NCBI RefSeq assembly: GCF_964340395.1
Contig: NC_135555.1
Coordinates: forward strand, 17,929,346 to 17,993,345
DNA: 64,000 bases
Direction of reading: 5' to 3'
Source: Glandiceps talaboti
Lineage: Eukaryota > Hemichordata > Enteropneusta > Spengelidae
This document shows, piece after piece, positions 24,923 through 37,289 of this stretch. The position numbers were made by a program, and so were the translations under genes. The notes beneath the pieces were generated by a model. The model was not told where the DNA came from, did no database searches, and saw only the letters and a list, made by a program, of their open reading frames with translations. Position 1 is the stretch's first letter. Every line of letters begins with the position of its first letter.

Positions 24923-27900
24923 CTGCAAATAATCATAGTCAAAATATGTGGAAATTACATACAAATTACATGCCTCATATTGCCAGGTTGTGTTGACAAA
25001 GTGGAGTAGCCATGAAATATATATATTCACATTCGTACGCATTTGAAGTCAGAAGAAGGCATTTTGTTGTATAGGTAAAACAAAAACCGTGCTCCTCCCA
25101 CCAGTGAAGAAACAGACCAATCCCTGTATTCAGCTACCTTGTATACAAAATAATGATTGCTCAACATGATGAGCACTTGTCAGTTATTGAAATTAATGAG
25201 TGAAAGGTACAACTTCATATTTATTGTTCAGCGCAAAGGAAGTATTATCCACATTCAAGCACTATACTTTCTTCAGTACAAATATACATCTCAGGTATGT
25301 GAGAGAGCTTATTTCCCTTACAGTTGTGCCACTCCTCGTATTTCGGCTAAGGAAGATTGGCTACGTTGTCTTTGATGACGGGTCGTCACATTCATTCGAT
25401 ATTCGATTGTATATAATTTACTCAGCAAAAACACTAGTACTATTATGCAATACCAAGGGCAAAACCTTTAATAAGCTTCCTCCCTATACATCGCAACAAC
25501 TGTGTGTGTGGTCATTTTTAAGAATGATATTCACTGACACTGCGCATTCTTTCTTTCTGATTTGTAGGTTTTCACAAGTTTTGTCACCACAAATATAACT
25601 CATATCTGATCATGGAGCCATTATGGATTTGAATACCAATAAAACAGGTAAGCATACCTCTGTATACGATAGCTTCTGCGTCGTTTCCCCAGGTTCATAA
25701 TCATTCGCTACATCCTGTAAAATGTTAAGAAAAATTGTTGTCAACATCAGCAACTATTCACATACTTATATACTTATAACTATGCATTTCAACAAAAGGG
25801 ATTTTATTTTTTTCCCATAATTTCAGTTTCAGTTTTACTCATTACTTTGCAACAGTTTTCGCCAAAATATTAATAAGTTCTAGCAATGAGGGACTACTCC
25901 AAAGACTTTGTGTACCAAATAAAATTTCAAATGAGCCAGTCGTGGTTGAGAAAACAATGACATAGATACACGCACACACACTCACACACACACATACACA
26001 CGTACGTACGTACATACCTACATACATACATACATACATACATATGCGTGCGTGTAAGCACAAACACAACGTAACCACAAATGTCACCCTTAATAAAAAA
26101 AATTACCTCTTCGTTTATTTCAGGTCTTCCGCTCCCTTTCACCGTTACAAATCTTCCCTTCAAACGTTTAACTACTCCCTTGATACAGATATAATTCGGT
26201 ATGAGATTGAATGGACTTGGTAAAACTGGCCCTCTGATGTATTGCAGCCAGATAGTTGTACGGACGAATTTCCATTCCACATCAATGTTTTCCTGATCAA
26301 ATAAAAGTATCGGGTTTGGTTCAAAATGAAATTATAGTGATATGCCCTAAAGCTGTATGGTTGTCTGTAAAGTTCTAGTGTTATAAATAAGTCTCGTTTT
26401 TCGTAGACTCGGAAATTGCATAGTACAAAATTACTGCATCAAATATGGTGCCGGGATGAGCCGTTTTCTAAAAATTACATTGCTAAGCACGGTTACAGTT
26501 CTTTTCCACATACCATTCACAAGCCATTAAAGGAACTATCAAGATCAGTGGGTCTGATCACAGTTTCATGTTGAGATAAACACAATAACGGTATCGTGGA
26601 ACACCCTGTCTACGGACTGTATTGGGCTACTACCAATAAATTGAAACATGTACTGACTTAGCAGCCAAGTTATAACTGGGAAAGTGCAAAGCTAAAATAT
26701 TTAAACAGAAGAGAAGGGTAATTCATAGGCACAAATATTCATGTAGTGTTCAACGATGTATACGCCTACAGATCAGACGATTAAACACATTCACAGTGAG
26801 GGATCAATCTCGATCTGGATTGTGTATATCTCAACACAAAATCAGTCTCACTAAACTTGATATCTCATCAGATGATTACAGCACGGTTCTAGGAAATCCA
26901 CTGTATGCCTTGATAAAGAATATGTACTTTAGAATAAACAACACAGTTTGAATTGAAAAAATTGAAATGGGTACAGTTAAGGAAAGAAAAACAATTATAT
27001 ACACTGACCTGTAACTTGGCATATGTATCCGACATCATGGCAATGCATAGATTCACTAGCATCAAGTTAGCCAACAGGAAAACAGCGTAGAGTACGAATC
27101 CCATGGACGAGTTAACGTACCCATAGTCAGTTACTCGCGTGGTATAATATTCAATCCAAGTCATGTTGCCATCTTCATCCACCCAGACATAGTCAGCTAA
27201 TTCACCCGGAGAACTGACCTTGTACGATACTTTTAATTCGTCAGACACCTCCTTGCCAAATATCGCGAAAAGCAAAGTTGAAAACGATGATGATATGCTG
27301 GAATAAGATATTAATAAAGAATTAGGCGCGAGATAAATAGTTCAAAATGGGATAACAAACTTTTGGAATGGGGTGGGTTAAACCATTTTAGTTCTCCTCC
27401 TATCATACCTCTATATACAAATATCAACAGAGGTATGGCTATGTTGTAGACATCGATATGGGTACACTGTTTCACACTGATGACTGTGTATACAGGCAAG
27501 TCACACGGTCTTTCTTTTCTACACATGTGACAGTACATGGATGTGTACACGCGAGCACTTGTAACACTGATAATTCTTTCGCATATCCTGTTAAGGGTCT
27601 GCAGAGGACCTGCTACAGGGGTGTCTTGTAATCTGCCTGTGGAATTCTAGCTATGTACGAATGCCGATTTTGACCTTAACCGTCATTAGGTGTTTTATAC
27701 TAGTTCTAGAAGTCGCTAAAATGATGAAATGGAGATTAGTGTTTTCATAATACATTGGATATCGCTAAAATGGCCAATACCACGTGACTATGTATTGGCA
27801 AATGAACGAAAATACAAATACTTTGTTGACGGACTCCGAGCCACCTTGAAATCTAAGACTCCAGCCTACCTACTAAATGTGTTGTTTGTCACCTCTTCAA

Positions 27901-30900
27901 AGTAATTGTGGTTACCACTGTACAAATAAAAGAAACACTTGCCTACTAAACGTATTCTTCTTTACCTCTTCAGCATAGAAGTTGTTGTTACCACTGTACA
28001 TGTAGACAAATCCAAAGGTAAAAGAAAGTACCACAATACCAAAGAGAATAAGGAAATAGAAGACATCCATTCTCATTCGAGTGAATGACAAGAGCATAGA
28101 GCCGAGTGCACGATGCAGGTACAGATGTTGCATAAGGCGTATACAAGCAAAGGTGACAAAAAAGGCCGGCAACATAGTCACTATGATCATAGATCGGTAA
28201 GACAATTCCCTGTCATTCGGCACAGATGTTAGTATGGTTTCGATGAGGAAAAACAATACAACGATGTTGTCTAAGACATTCCAAAAATCCAAGACATAAA
28301 CTTTCACACCACTTGCAATTGCTTGCTGGCACTCCCCCCACAACAAACCAAATCCAAGAATAACCATAAGGAATTCTAAGAAGTCAAAATAGGCCCTATC
28401 AGCAATGATGATGTACGTAAGGTAATATCGGAATTCGGCGTAGTCATCATACATTTCTGCAAGTACAACACATGTCAAGAAAAGTAAGTAAGACCATAGA
28501 TACATGACAAATTTGGTTTTGGGTGACTTAATCAATTTGGAAAGAGGGGAACACGGAGCAAATATGTAAATAAGTGCAAGGATAGGTTGCAGCACTCCAT
28601 ACACAAACAAGCAAAAAGCAAAGTAGAGAACTGTCCACATGATTCCTGGCTTCTCAGACCAAGATGGCTGACCATTCAACCATGTACGCTGTAGGACGTG
28701 CTGACAGGAAGGGTGACATATAAACTGAAAGAAAAAAAGTCAAATATCGAGTTTGCATTTGAAATAAATAGAACTAAAATCTTCATTTAAAATCGCCAAA
28801 TACTTTGAAATCTATAACATTTATCCCATGATAGTTTAGTCAATAAGCTTGTTTTCTAAAATAAAGGATTTAGGGCTCATTTGGTAATGAACTGGGACCT
28901 GGGAGAGATCAAGCCCGGTCCAATATTTCTATTTTCCTGAATGTGACTCTCCATCAATATCATTTTCTCTAAAACATGGCCCTTTCACGTTTTCAAATAT
29001 TTTTTTTTTAAATATTTGGTTAAAATGCTGTCAGACGTGAAAACGAACAGGAGTCTCACAATCATTGGTAAGGACTCTATTCCACCTATACCACTAATTT
29101 GATAACTTGGTTGTTTCTACTACTACCACGAGAGTGAATATGTGTGCGACTAAACTGATTCCCGAGTTTGAATATGATTGGCACGGCAGTAGGCAAGACC
29201 TCTTAAAGACTAGATTGGTATACTATAATTAAAGGTGATTCAAAATGCTCACATTCACTATTGCTCAAACAAACATGTCGTCTAGCAAAATAGCAATGGT
29301 GAATGTGAGCATTTTGAATCACCATTAACGTTGGTTGAACTAATTATGTTATATTATACTGTTCCCTCCTCACTTCTGTTAGACTCATTCCTATGAAAGA
29401 GCATACGTGCCATCTACGAAAAGCAAGTAAGAATAACAAAAAATATAGTGTACTCGAAAAAATAAGTCGTGCGCTCGAGATAATAAGTCATGCGCTCGAG
29501 ATACTAAGTCGTGCGCTCTAGATAATAAGGCGTGCTCTCGAGATAATAAGTCGTGCGCTCGAGATAATAAGTCGTGCGCTCGAGATACTAAGTCGTGCAC
29601 TCGAGATAATAAGTCGTGCTCTCGAGATAATAAGTCATGCGCTCGAGATAATAAGTCGTGCACTCGAGATAATAAGTCGTGCGCTCGAGATAATAAGTCG
29701 TGCGCTCAAGATAATAAGTCGTGCTCTCGAGGTAGTAAGTCGTGCTCTCGAGATAATAAGTCGTGCGCTCGAGATAATAAGTCGTGCTCTCGAGATAATA
29801 AGGCGTGCGCTCGAGATAATAAGTCGTGCACTCGAGATAATAAGTCGTGCGCTCGAGATAATAAGTCGTGCGCTCAAGATAATAAGTCGTGCACTCGAGA
29901 TAATAAGTCGTGCTCTCGAGATAATAAGTCGTGCGCTCGAGATACTAAGTCGTGCACTCGAGATAATAAGTCGTGCGCTCGAGATAATAAGTCATGCGCT
30001 CGAGATAATAAGTCGTGCACTCGAGATAATAAGTCATGCGCTCGAGATAATAAGTCGTGCACTCGAGATAATAAGTCGTGCGCTCGAGATAATAAGTCGT
30101 GCGCTCAAGATAATAAGTCGTGCTCTCGAGGTAGTAAGTCGTGCGCTCAAGATAGTAAGTCGTGCACTCGAGATAATAAGTCGTGCACTCGAGATAATAA
30201 GTCGTGCACTCAAGATAGTAAGTCGTGCTATAGAGATAATAAGTCGTGCTCTCGAGATAATAAGTCGTGCTCTCGAGATAATATGTCATGCTCTCTTCAT
30301 GTCAGCCAGTCAGGGATGTGTATGACCAGATATATGTGTCACGTGGTCATGTACAGCTATTCTCTACCTTCACTGTATGAAAAGTCTCCTTTGACCAAAT
30401 CCTTCAACTAGTGACAAAACTTGTGCACCGACTGTACATGTAAATTTGGTGAGTATATGAGACACAAGACAAAGTTTCACCTTTGACTTCATTGATCCAC
30501 AGTGATATAACCCCTGGGGGCTGTAAATAGTCAAATTGGTACTTCGACTCGCACTGCCCTTGGACAGAGGTGATAGTCAGGTGGGTTGCAGGTAGGGTAA
30601 AGGTTAGATAAGGGGGATAAAGTAGACTTTCCATATAGTGCTATTTTATTTCCAGTGATATTTCCAACATCGATATCACTGATAATATTCACCTTCTTTA
30701 AATTTTTATCGATGGCTTTCCTCGCCAAAACCCAGTCGCCTCTTTTCCAGGATATTGTCTTGGATTTTCCAGGACCATGAAGAATCGTAAGAACTTCGTC
30801 ATTATTATCACAATGGTCAAGTATGCTGACAGTGAAATCTTCCAATTTTTCAGACATTGCTAGGAAATCCTCCTGCATCAATAAAGTACATAGATAGAAA

Positions 30901-32106
30901 GTTTTTAGTTCTCCATAATAATTAAGGCACCATCTCCTTTTCATGGTCAGCAATATTTCCAAACACAAAACACATAAACACATAAACTAACCATTTTCTC
31001 TCAAAATCAGTTACAATAAGTTTGTACCCGTTTCCTGTTGAACCCTTGGTTGACCTTCAGCCTGGTCTTTTTGTGGTTCCATAATATACCTTTTACACCA
31101 TAGATGTTGTTCCATAAGAACTATTGTGTTTGTAATATGTGTTATTCGATTGACATATTTTCTCATCTCCTCTCCTCTCATCTATCTCATCTCGATCTCA
31201 TCTCATCCCACCCCATCTCATCCCATCCCGTCCCATCCCCTCCCATCCCATCCCATCTCATCTCATCTCACATCATCTCATCTCTTCTCATCTCATCTCA
31301 TCTTAACTTATCATATCTTATCACATCCCTCCTATCCCATCCCATCCCATCTCATTCCATCTCAGCTATGCTCAGATATGCTCTTCTCCTCTTATCTCAT
31401 CTCATTTCATCTCATCTTAACTTATCATATCTTATCTTATCTCATCCATCCTATCCCATCCCATCCCATCTCATCTCATCTCAGCTCATCTCATCTCATC
31501 CTAGCTTATCATATCTTATCATATCCCATCCCACCCAATCCCATCCCATCCCATCCCATCTCATCTCATCTCATCTCATCTCACATCATCTCATCTCATC
31601 TCATCTCATCTTAACTTATCATATCTTATCACATCCCATCCTATCCCACCCCATCCCATCTCATCCCATCTCAGCTATGCTCAGATATGCTCCTCTCCTC
31701 TTGTCTCATCTCATTTCATCTCATATTAACTTATCATATCTTTTCTCATCCCATCCTATCCCATCCCATCCCATCTCATCTCATCTCAGCTCATCCCATC
31801 TCATCTCATCTCATCCTAGCTTATCATATCTTATCATATCCCATCCCATCCAATCCCATCTCAGCTCAGCTCAGCTCAGCTCTGCTCATCTCATCTCACC
31901 TTAACTTGTCATATTTTATCTTATCTTATCCTATGTTAGATTTTCTTTTTGTAGATATATAATCAAAGTACATTGCAGTTTCTTAAAATTTAAAATTTAC
32001 TCTAAATATACCTTTGTTTGACTGTGAAATCAAAGACGTTTGGATATGCCTTTACCATGAAAATATGCTTCTCAAAGAAGCAGAGTCAGGCACATTATCA
32101 GACAGA

Positions 32107-32157
<51 letters not shown>

Positions 32158-34757
32158 CAAGGTAACACAAATTACAAACTTTCCATTAATTCAAATAAAA
32201 ATTCTTGAGAAAGATACTTTGAGGTGGGAAACAAGTCCATGATTCTAGTCATGTTACAACTTAAAAATACGAAAGTCAACCTCCTTGACAAACTGTGTCA
32301 TAGTAACAGACAATTTACATACAGCCCTGGGAATGATAAATTCCAGATCAAATAGTATAATCAAAGTTGGATATGCCTGTGACCATGGTAACCAAAATAA
32401 CTCAAAATGCAACACCAAGTCTATTGTCAAAAACTACATACAGCTTATATCATTTGCTAGTGGTTGCTGTGAGTTATGAATGGCATCCAAAGAAATATAT
32501 GAAGATTATATTTTTACCCAGAGTAATGCTTAATGTTGCTGATGGTATTACTCTTACGAATGTTCCTACAAGTAGAGACTAGTTTTGCTTTTTAATTTTC
32601 TGACTTAGATTTCATCTCTCCGCATTTCAATCATGTGTACGAATAGCGAATACAAGTCTACTGAACTGCTTACATTGTCATCTGACGAATCTACCTCTCC
32701 AACCAACCAACTCCTTTATGGTCGAGAACAAATAACAAAGAGGAATGAACTCAATTCCTCATAACACAAAGTAACAGTGTCAAAGAAGGTCTTTGGTTTA
32801 GTTGTCATACATATTAAGCAGAGGAAAGTAACCTGTACAGGAACAAAGGTAAGAATGGATACAACTGCTGCACTTGCAGAGGGTCATTTAATAAACTAAA
32901 GGACTATATAAAAGCCTGCTTGTCCCTGTCTTAATTTTGACAGACAAAACAAGCACCACATCATGATTGTACACTAAGTGCGGACTATGCCACGCAGACA
33001 CATGCTATACAAATGCCCCCAGCAAGAGACAGACATATGCGACAGTTGTATTACAGTGTATGTGAATCACCCTTGTGCATGAGACAGTCACAATGAGCAT
33101 AAATTGTATTCGTCCTGACTTTTGTTTCTGCACAGTTTACTTTCTCCTGCTCTATTGCTGTATTCTTGCAGCAACCTGTATTGTACTTACTCTATAGATA
33201 CTGTAAATGCTACTTGTGTGAGCGAGGTCGTGTAACTCTCGTGACATTCTCATCGCAGTCAGGAGAGGATCTTGACTGGTAAGACAGATGTAGGCAGGAC
33301 TGGATAGACTTCGGTATAGTTGGAGATTTTGTGAAGCAACGGCGATGCTCTCAGAGTGACCATTTCCTTATGAGCAATAAAACGTTCATGAAGTCAGTAA
33401 AAAGTATGTATAAATTCAATCTTGACTCGATAACTATAATGATTGAAATTGTTGTCATTCTTTAGAATCAAGACTGCATTTTGTAAATGTTGCCAACTCC
33501 AGAAATTCTTCAATAATCCAGCAACAATATATAGACCAATTATTATGCCCAATATAGTTCCCGTCAAATCGAAAGATGAAAATATGCCTAGAGTTTCTTT
33601 ACGGCTGCAAATAGGGCATTGTTTAAACTGTTTTGGTAAACTTTGGTCAGTCTTCACACACTGGACTTCCTGAGATGCATTGAATCGTCTGCAGGTAAAC
33701 GTGTATGTTACTGTAGACTTAACACAGTAAAAACACGTGATGACTTTGTATTTTATGATACAGATATTAAAATCAACGACCCCTCTACCAGAACACATTA
33801 ACTTTCCATGCAGAACTTCAGAAATACGACAATCGCCATTAAATTATGTTTGGCAATGGCTGTGAATGTGTGATCTAGTATTTGTCCCAATATAATATAT
33901 TGTCAGACCTAACATGGCATCGGATTCAAAACCCAGCACTAGTTCTCAAGATTTACGCTTTTCTTTACACCATCCATGGATAAAAATAATCACTAATTAA
34001 TATATACAGTGCATTTAAAAAGTGATTGAATAAGTTTTAGTGAATATATCTGTGGTTGACTGATGTAAAGAAATTTCCAATACGCAGCTTATAATGGCTT
34101 AATTCACTTACTTTTCATTATCTGGGGTTCCTTAAGACGTTCTGCTCCATTGTCAAGGAGTAATTGTATCATTTGCAAATCATTGTTCTCTGTTGCACTT
34201 AACAATGGCGTCATCTGTACTTTTCCAATTTTAACTTTCACATTGACATCCATTTTACCTGCCTATAAATTATATACATTTTGCATCTTATTCGTAAATG
34301 ATTTTAGATATTAAATAGTAAGAGGAGAGGACACGGAAGGGTGGTTTTGGTGGTGGTGGTGGTGGAGGTGGTGGTGGTAGTGGTGATAACCACGATTGGG
34401 AGGGTGAAAGTTGATTTTGTTCCTGATAAGCCAAGTATTCAGAACATTAAATTTGTTTCACTATCTCAGAAGGGGGGATTTGCATCATAAAATATCAAAA
34501 TAGTTACCTTTAACTTGCAATTTCAGTTTCAAATGAAGTCAAACGTACAGTTAACTAACAAGTAGCCTTAATTATTGTCTGATATTTTTGCAATGTATTG
34601 AGTTACAAACACAGACTTGGTCAATGTAGTTTCACACTGATTTTTCAAATAGCAAGCCATGATAAAATTGTTTTATTAATTGAAAATGCAAAACAAAATA
34701 CCCAAATGGCCATTTTAATCATCGTGTTATCATCGTTATGATGAAAATCATCATCAA

Positions 34758-34809
<52 letters not shown>

Positions 34810-34823
34810 GCCATCATCATCAT

Positions 34824-34861
<38 letters not shown>

Positions 34862-36690
34862 ACATCAACATCGTCATCATCATCTTCATCATCATCATCA
34901 TCATCATAATCATCATCATCATCATCATCACCACCACTACCACCATCATCATAAGTTCTTTAATTAATTGAATGTCTGTGACAAACTTCAAAGTTAAATA
35001 CGTTTCTGTATATTGTACAAATTGCTTATTATATAACTTTGTCAAAAGGTAATTAAAGCCTTTATATAGGAGTTTTAATTAGTAATCTGGCAATCGAGGT
35101 CTCAGATTACTCAGATGGACACAAATGTAATTAATGCCTGTGTTCAATGTGGTAGATTACACAAGTGGTTGATAGTAGTGCTTCTGTTGTTCGGATACAG
35201 TCACTCTGTGATTAAGTCTGTGCTTACACTGTCACAGAAGCCACCTTACTGTGAGTACAATTAAACTATCATCCATTCAATAGCTTATATCCAACATGTT
35301 GTAGCAATACTAGTACTTTTAGTCTATGTCTGCCTTAGTAAACTGAGACCTCGATTGCCAGAGTAGTAATGGCGTAAACTAAGTCATCATTGTAATATTA
35401 TATCAGCTCAGATTCCGCGGGGGTCATTGTTGATTCAATTATCTATAATCAATTACTATTTATACCATCTGGTACAACCAGACATAGTGATGTGGAAAAT
35501 GATTGTAAGCAGCAGACTGAGTTCATATGAGGTCACCTAGGCCTATATGTTTACATGAAATAGATAGTGCGTAAATGCGATGTAAACATAATCAATCCCC
35601 CTCTCATTATCGTCGACCTGAAATATTCCAAATACTGATGTTTTCCCGTATTTTACACCTGATGTTGGGATTTACGTTACAGATATTCAAGTCCGATTTA
35701 AAACAGACGGCTATGAACTGAATGGAGAGCTTTCTTTGTGAAAACAAATTCTATGTATAGACTCTGATATAGACATACTGACGACCTTTGCATGTTGACC
35801 TCAGATACCGATTCGTATGCACAATACCTGGAGCCATTCAGCGACTTCTTTTGTGTTTCCACTTTCAACCAGTTGAATGAACTTCTTTTCATTCTGTTCT
35901 CCTTTTCTAGCTTGCAAATAGCGTCTCTCCTTTGAAGTGAGTTTAAGTACAGCTGTCACGTCTGAAACAAAACAAGAGCGTTTTGGTATTTAGGTTATAT
36001 TGACTCCCACATGTATATCAACATTACATTTGAAGTATATCAACACTACAATATTAAGCAATATATACACAGCAATTTCAAAATGAAGCTTTAATGTCAA
36101 ATTATCTCAGTCTGTAGTGTCAATGTGTCTCTGTAATGTCAAAGTGTCTCTGTTACCGTAGTAGTTTGTGCTCAGGGTGTAAGGGATTATTGACAAGGAA
36201 TGAACAGGTGAACAACAAAGAAAGCAGTAATCATACACAGACATGAACAGTACAGGGACATTTGAGCTGAACGTGTTTTCATGAAACGATAAATGTAAAT
36301 TTTTCTCATTGTGAGCGTACCATATTGCTATCGCTTACACCTTGGAGCGCAACAACGGCGACTTTTTCAGTCGCTGTAGTGAAACGACCATCGATCTGAA
36401 TACAGGCTTCCTCAATGTAAAAACAAAATCCATTCGCCATTACTAGTCAAACTCCACTCTCCCCATCCATATAGTTACACCGTTCCAGTGGGCTATGTAA
36501 GGGAGTGAGTATTTATACATGTGGTGGTTGTAGCGGACAAAAAAAAATCTCTGGTGATGTAGGATGTTTTTAAATAGTCATTTCATGATCAAGTTGATGT
36601 TATTACATTTCGCTGTTGTTGTATACTGTGTTGATCATGTATGCAATATCTTTCGGGGTGTTCATATATATTTGTTGCTGTTGTTGTTGC

Positions 36691-36733
<43 letters not shown>

Positions 36734-37032
36734 GATGTTGGTGGTGGTGGTGGTGGTGGTGGTGGTGGTGGTGGTGGTGGTGGTGGTGGTGGTGATCATG
36801 ATGATGATCATGATGATGACTATTTGAGGAAACAAAAAAACTTTGCCCCTATGGTTTGTATTATGTAGCTCGTTAACAAAATAGCAAATACACTCACAAA
36901 ACATTTCCGCTCAATATATTGTACAGACACCCGTATGTATTATGCATGAGTACTATGTGTGTCGTCGAATTACAGCATATTGTTGAACGAGGGAAAACCG
37001 ACATTTGTAAAAATTCACTCACCTACAGACAT
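24797..37032 (-). CDS. TRPC-like cation channel gene C (complete, about 696 aa)
   Basis: Ten exons: 37023-37032, 35828-35961, 34112-34262, 33191-33366, 30693-30872, 27943-28724, 27009-27297, 26107-26292, 25658-25714 and 24797-24922. The sum is 2091 nt, in frame, ending in TAG. Layout: ankyrin-type N-terminus 1-99, SSPAY segment, linker to 217, membrane domain and pore 218-574, TRP-box exon 575-636, acidic tail 637-696. All splice sites are GT-AG except exon 6, whose donor is GC (AGTAG|GCAAGT). A degenerate copy of the end of exon 6 lies just downstream (27870-27925). The gene is the most upstream member of the tandem and faces gene CUB1 across about 3 kb. Family role: non-selective calcium-permeable cation channel of the plasma membrane. 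Confidence 0.91.
25658..25714 (-). CDS. Gene C exon 9: 19-codon acidic exon
   Basis: 57 nt encoding DVANDYEPGETTQKLSYTE. Acceptor TTACAG, donor GAG|GTATGC, same phase as gene B exon 9. Confidence 0.8.
26107..26292 (-). CDS. Gene C exon 8: TRP-box exon
   Basis: 186 nt encoding ENIDVEWKFVRTTIWLQY and [19 protein letters not shown]. It carries the EWKF-x-R and LPSPFNLIP signatures that define the TRP domain of TRPC channels. Confidence 0.93.
27009..27297 (-). CDS. Gene C exon 7: pore loop and S6
   Basis: 289 nt encoding SSFSTLLFAIFGKEVSDELK, an acidic extracellular stretch two residues longer than in gene B, then S6 GFVLYAVFLLANLMLVNLCI. It ends at AKLQ before GTCAGT. Confidence 0.9.
27870..27925 (-). 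repeat. Degenerate duplicate of the end of gene C exon 6
   Basis: Minus-strand TACAGTGGTAACCACAATTA through ACATTTAGTAG, followed by GTAGGC, parallels the true exon end (TACAGTGGTAACAACAACTT through AGTAG). It encodes a variant of YSGNNNFYAEE..NTFSR. Confidence 0.75.
27943..28724 (-). CDS. Gene C exon 6: transmembrane exon with GC donor
   Basis: 782 nt. It opens FICHPSCQHVLQRTWLNG and carries the same hydrophobic segments as gene B, including LWGECQQAIASGVKVYVLDF and FYFLILFGIVVLSFTFGFVY. The exon must end at AGTAG (27943) to keep phase 2 into exon 7. The next bases are GCAAGT, the usual consensus of GC-AG introns. Reading on instead meets a stop after about ten codons. Confidence 0.9.
29234..29323. 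mobile_element. Short hairpin element
   Basis: Arms 29234-29265 and 29292-29323 pair over 31 of 32 bases with a 26-base loop, in gene C intron 5. Tiny MITE or hairpin RNA candidate. Confidence 0.75.
29455..30292. repeat. 21-bp minisatellite
   Basis: About 40 copies of a unit close to GTGCGCTCGAGATAATAAGTC. Most copies keep the CTCGAG palindrome. In gene C intron 5; the minus-strand HDLLSRA-type frames are by-products. Confidence 0.95.
30693..30872 (-). CDS. Gene C exon 5: TRPC N-terminal linker
   Basis: 180 nt encoding EDFLAMSEKLEDFTVSILDH and ending WKRGDWVLARKAIDKNLKK. Donor AAGAAG|GTGAAT. Confidence 0.88.
31150..31945. repeat. CATCT/CATCC pentamer satellite with higher-order period
   Basis: Pentamers TCTCA/TCCCA. 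The distinctive block CTCAGCTATGCTCAGATATG recurs at 31361 and 31670, a 309-base higher-order step. In gene C intron 4. Confidence 0.93.
32109..32157. repeat. (TTG)n microsatellite
   Basis: About 16 uninterrupted triplets, gene C intron 4. Confidence 0.95.
33191..33366 (-). CDS. Gene C exon 4: TRPC SSPAY segment
   Basis: 176 nt encoding LYRSLSSPAYICLTSQDPLL and helix. Donor AGA|GTAAGT, acceptor CATAAG. Confidence 0.87.
34112..34262 (-). CDS. Gene C exon 3: ankyrin repeat
   Basis: 151 nt. Begins AGKMDVNVKVKIGKVQMTPL and continues LLSATENNDLQMIQLLLDNG. Acceptor TTTATAG, donor AAA A|GTAAGT. Confidence 0.86.
34346..34386. repeat. (GGT)n microsatellite
   Basis: Short GGT tract about 85 bases from the acceptor of gene C exon 3. 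Confidence 0.9.
34749..34952. repeat. (ATC)n microsatellite
   Basis: About 65 ATC/CAT triplets with rare variants, gene C intron 2, about 490 bases upstream of exon 3. Confidence 0.95.
35085..35365. mobile_element. Fold-back element
   Basis: TGGCAATCGAGGTCTCAG at 35088-35105 is perfectly inverted near 35343-35360; the flanks extend the match to about 28 imperfect bases. Spacer about 230 bases. In gene C intron 2. Confidence 0.7.
35828..35961 (-). CDS. Gene C exon 2: N-terminal helices
   Basis: 134 nt encoding LKLTSKERRYLQARKGEQNE and FIQLVESGNTKEVAEWLQ. It lacks an internal ATG near its start, so gene C depends on the upstream ten-base coding exon. Confidence 0.84.
36676..36815. repeat. (TTG)n(GTG)n microsatellite
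   Basis: TTG block followed by GTG block and ATGATC repeats, gene C intron 1. Confidence 0.95.
37023..37032 (-). CDS. Gene C exon 1: ten-base coding start
   Basis: ATG TCT GTA G followed by the strong donor GTGAGT. Phase 1 fits exon 2, giving M-S-V-D. The same layout is seen in gene A. Confidence 0.72.
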
Positions 37033-37289
37033 CTCGGTTGTGTATATGCAACTATTGTTTTGGGTATCAGGTGATTTACCAAAGTGTAGAAACTGCCTTA
37101 AGTTTGAATAATATTCCCTCTAAACACCTGCAAATCCACGGTTTCGTTGTTACAAAGAAAGCTATGACATCATGTCTGAACAGAGATAGTTACGTATAGT
37201 GCTGGCAATGTATGATCTGGGTTTTCTAAATGTATGTGCAAATCTCCCGTAGATAAACCAAGGATGCGCCTCGAGTCAGTTGTCTTCTG

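Noticed and set aside
23913-25009. Long plus-strand frames reading MYVCMYVC-type protein (up to 360 codons)
   Set aside because: Translation of a GTAT microsatellite; no stop because the tetranucleotide lacks one in these frames.
29391-30289. HDLLSRA and related frames on the minus strand
   Set aside because: 21-bp minisatellite read in different frames; no single continuous frame, intron of gene C.
31104-31962. 266-codon frame rich in SHPI/SHLIS
   Set aside because: Pentamer satellite translation, open in several frames at once.
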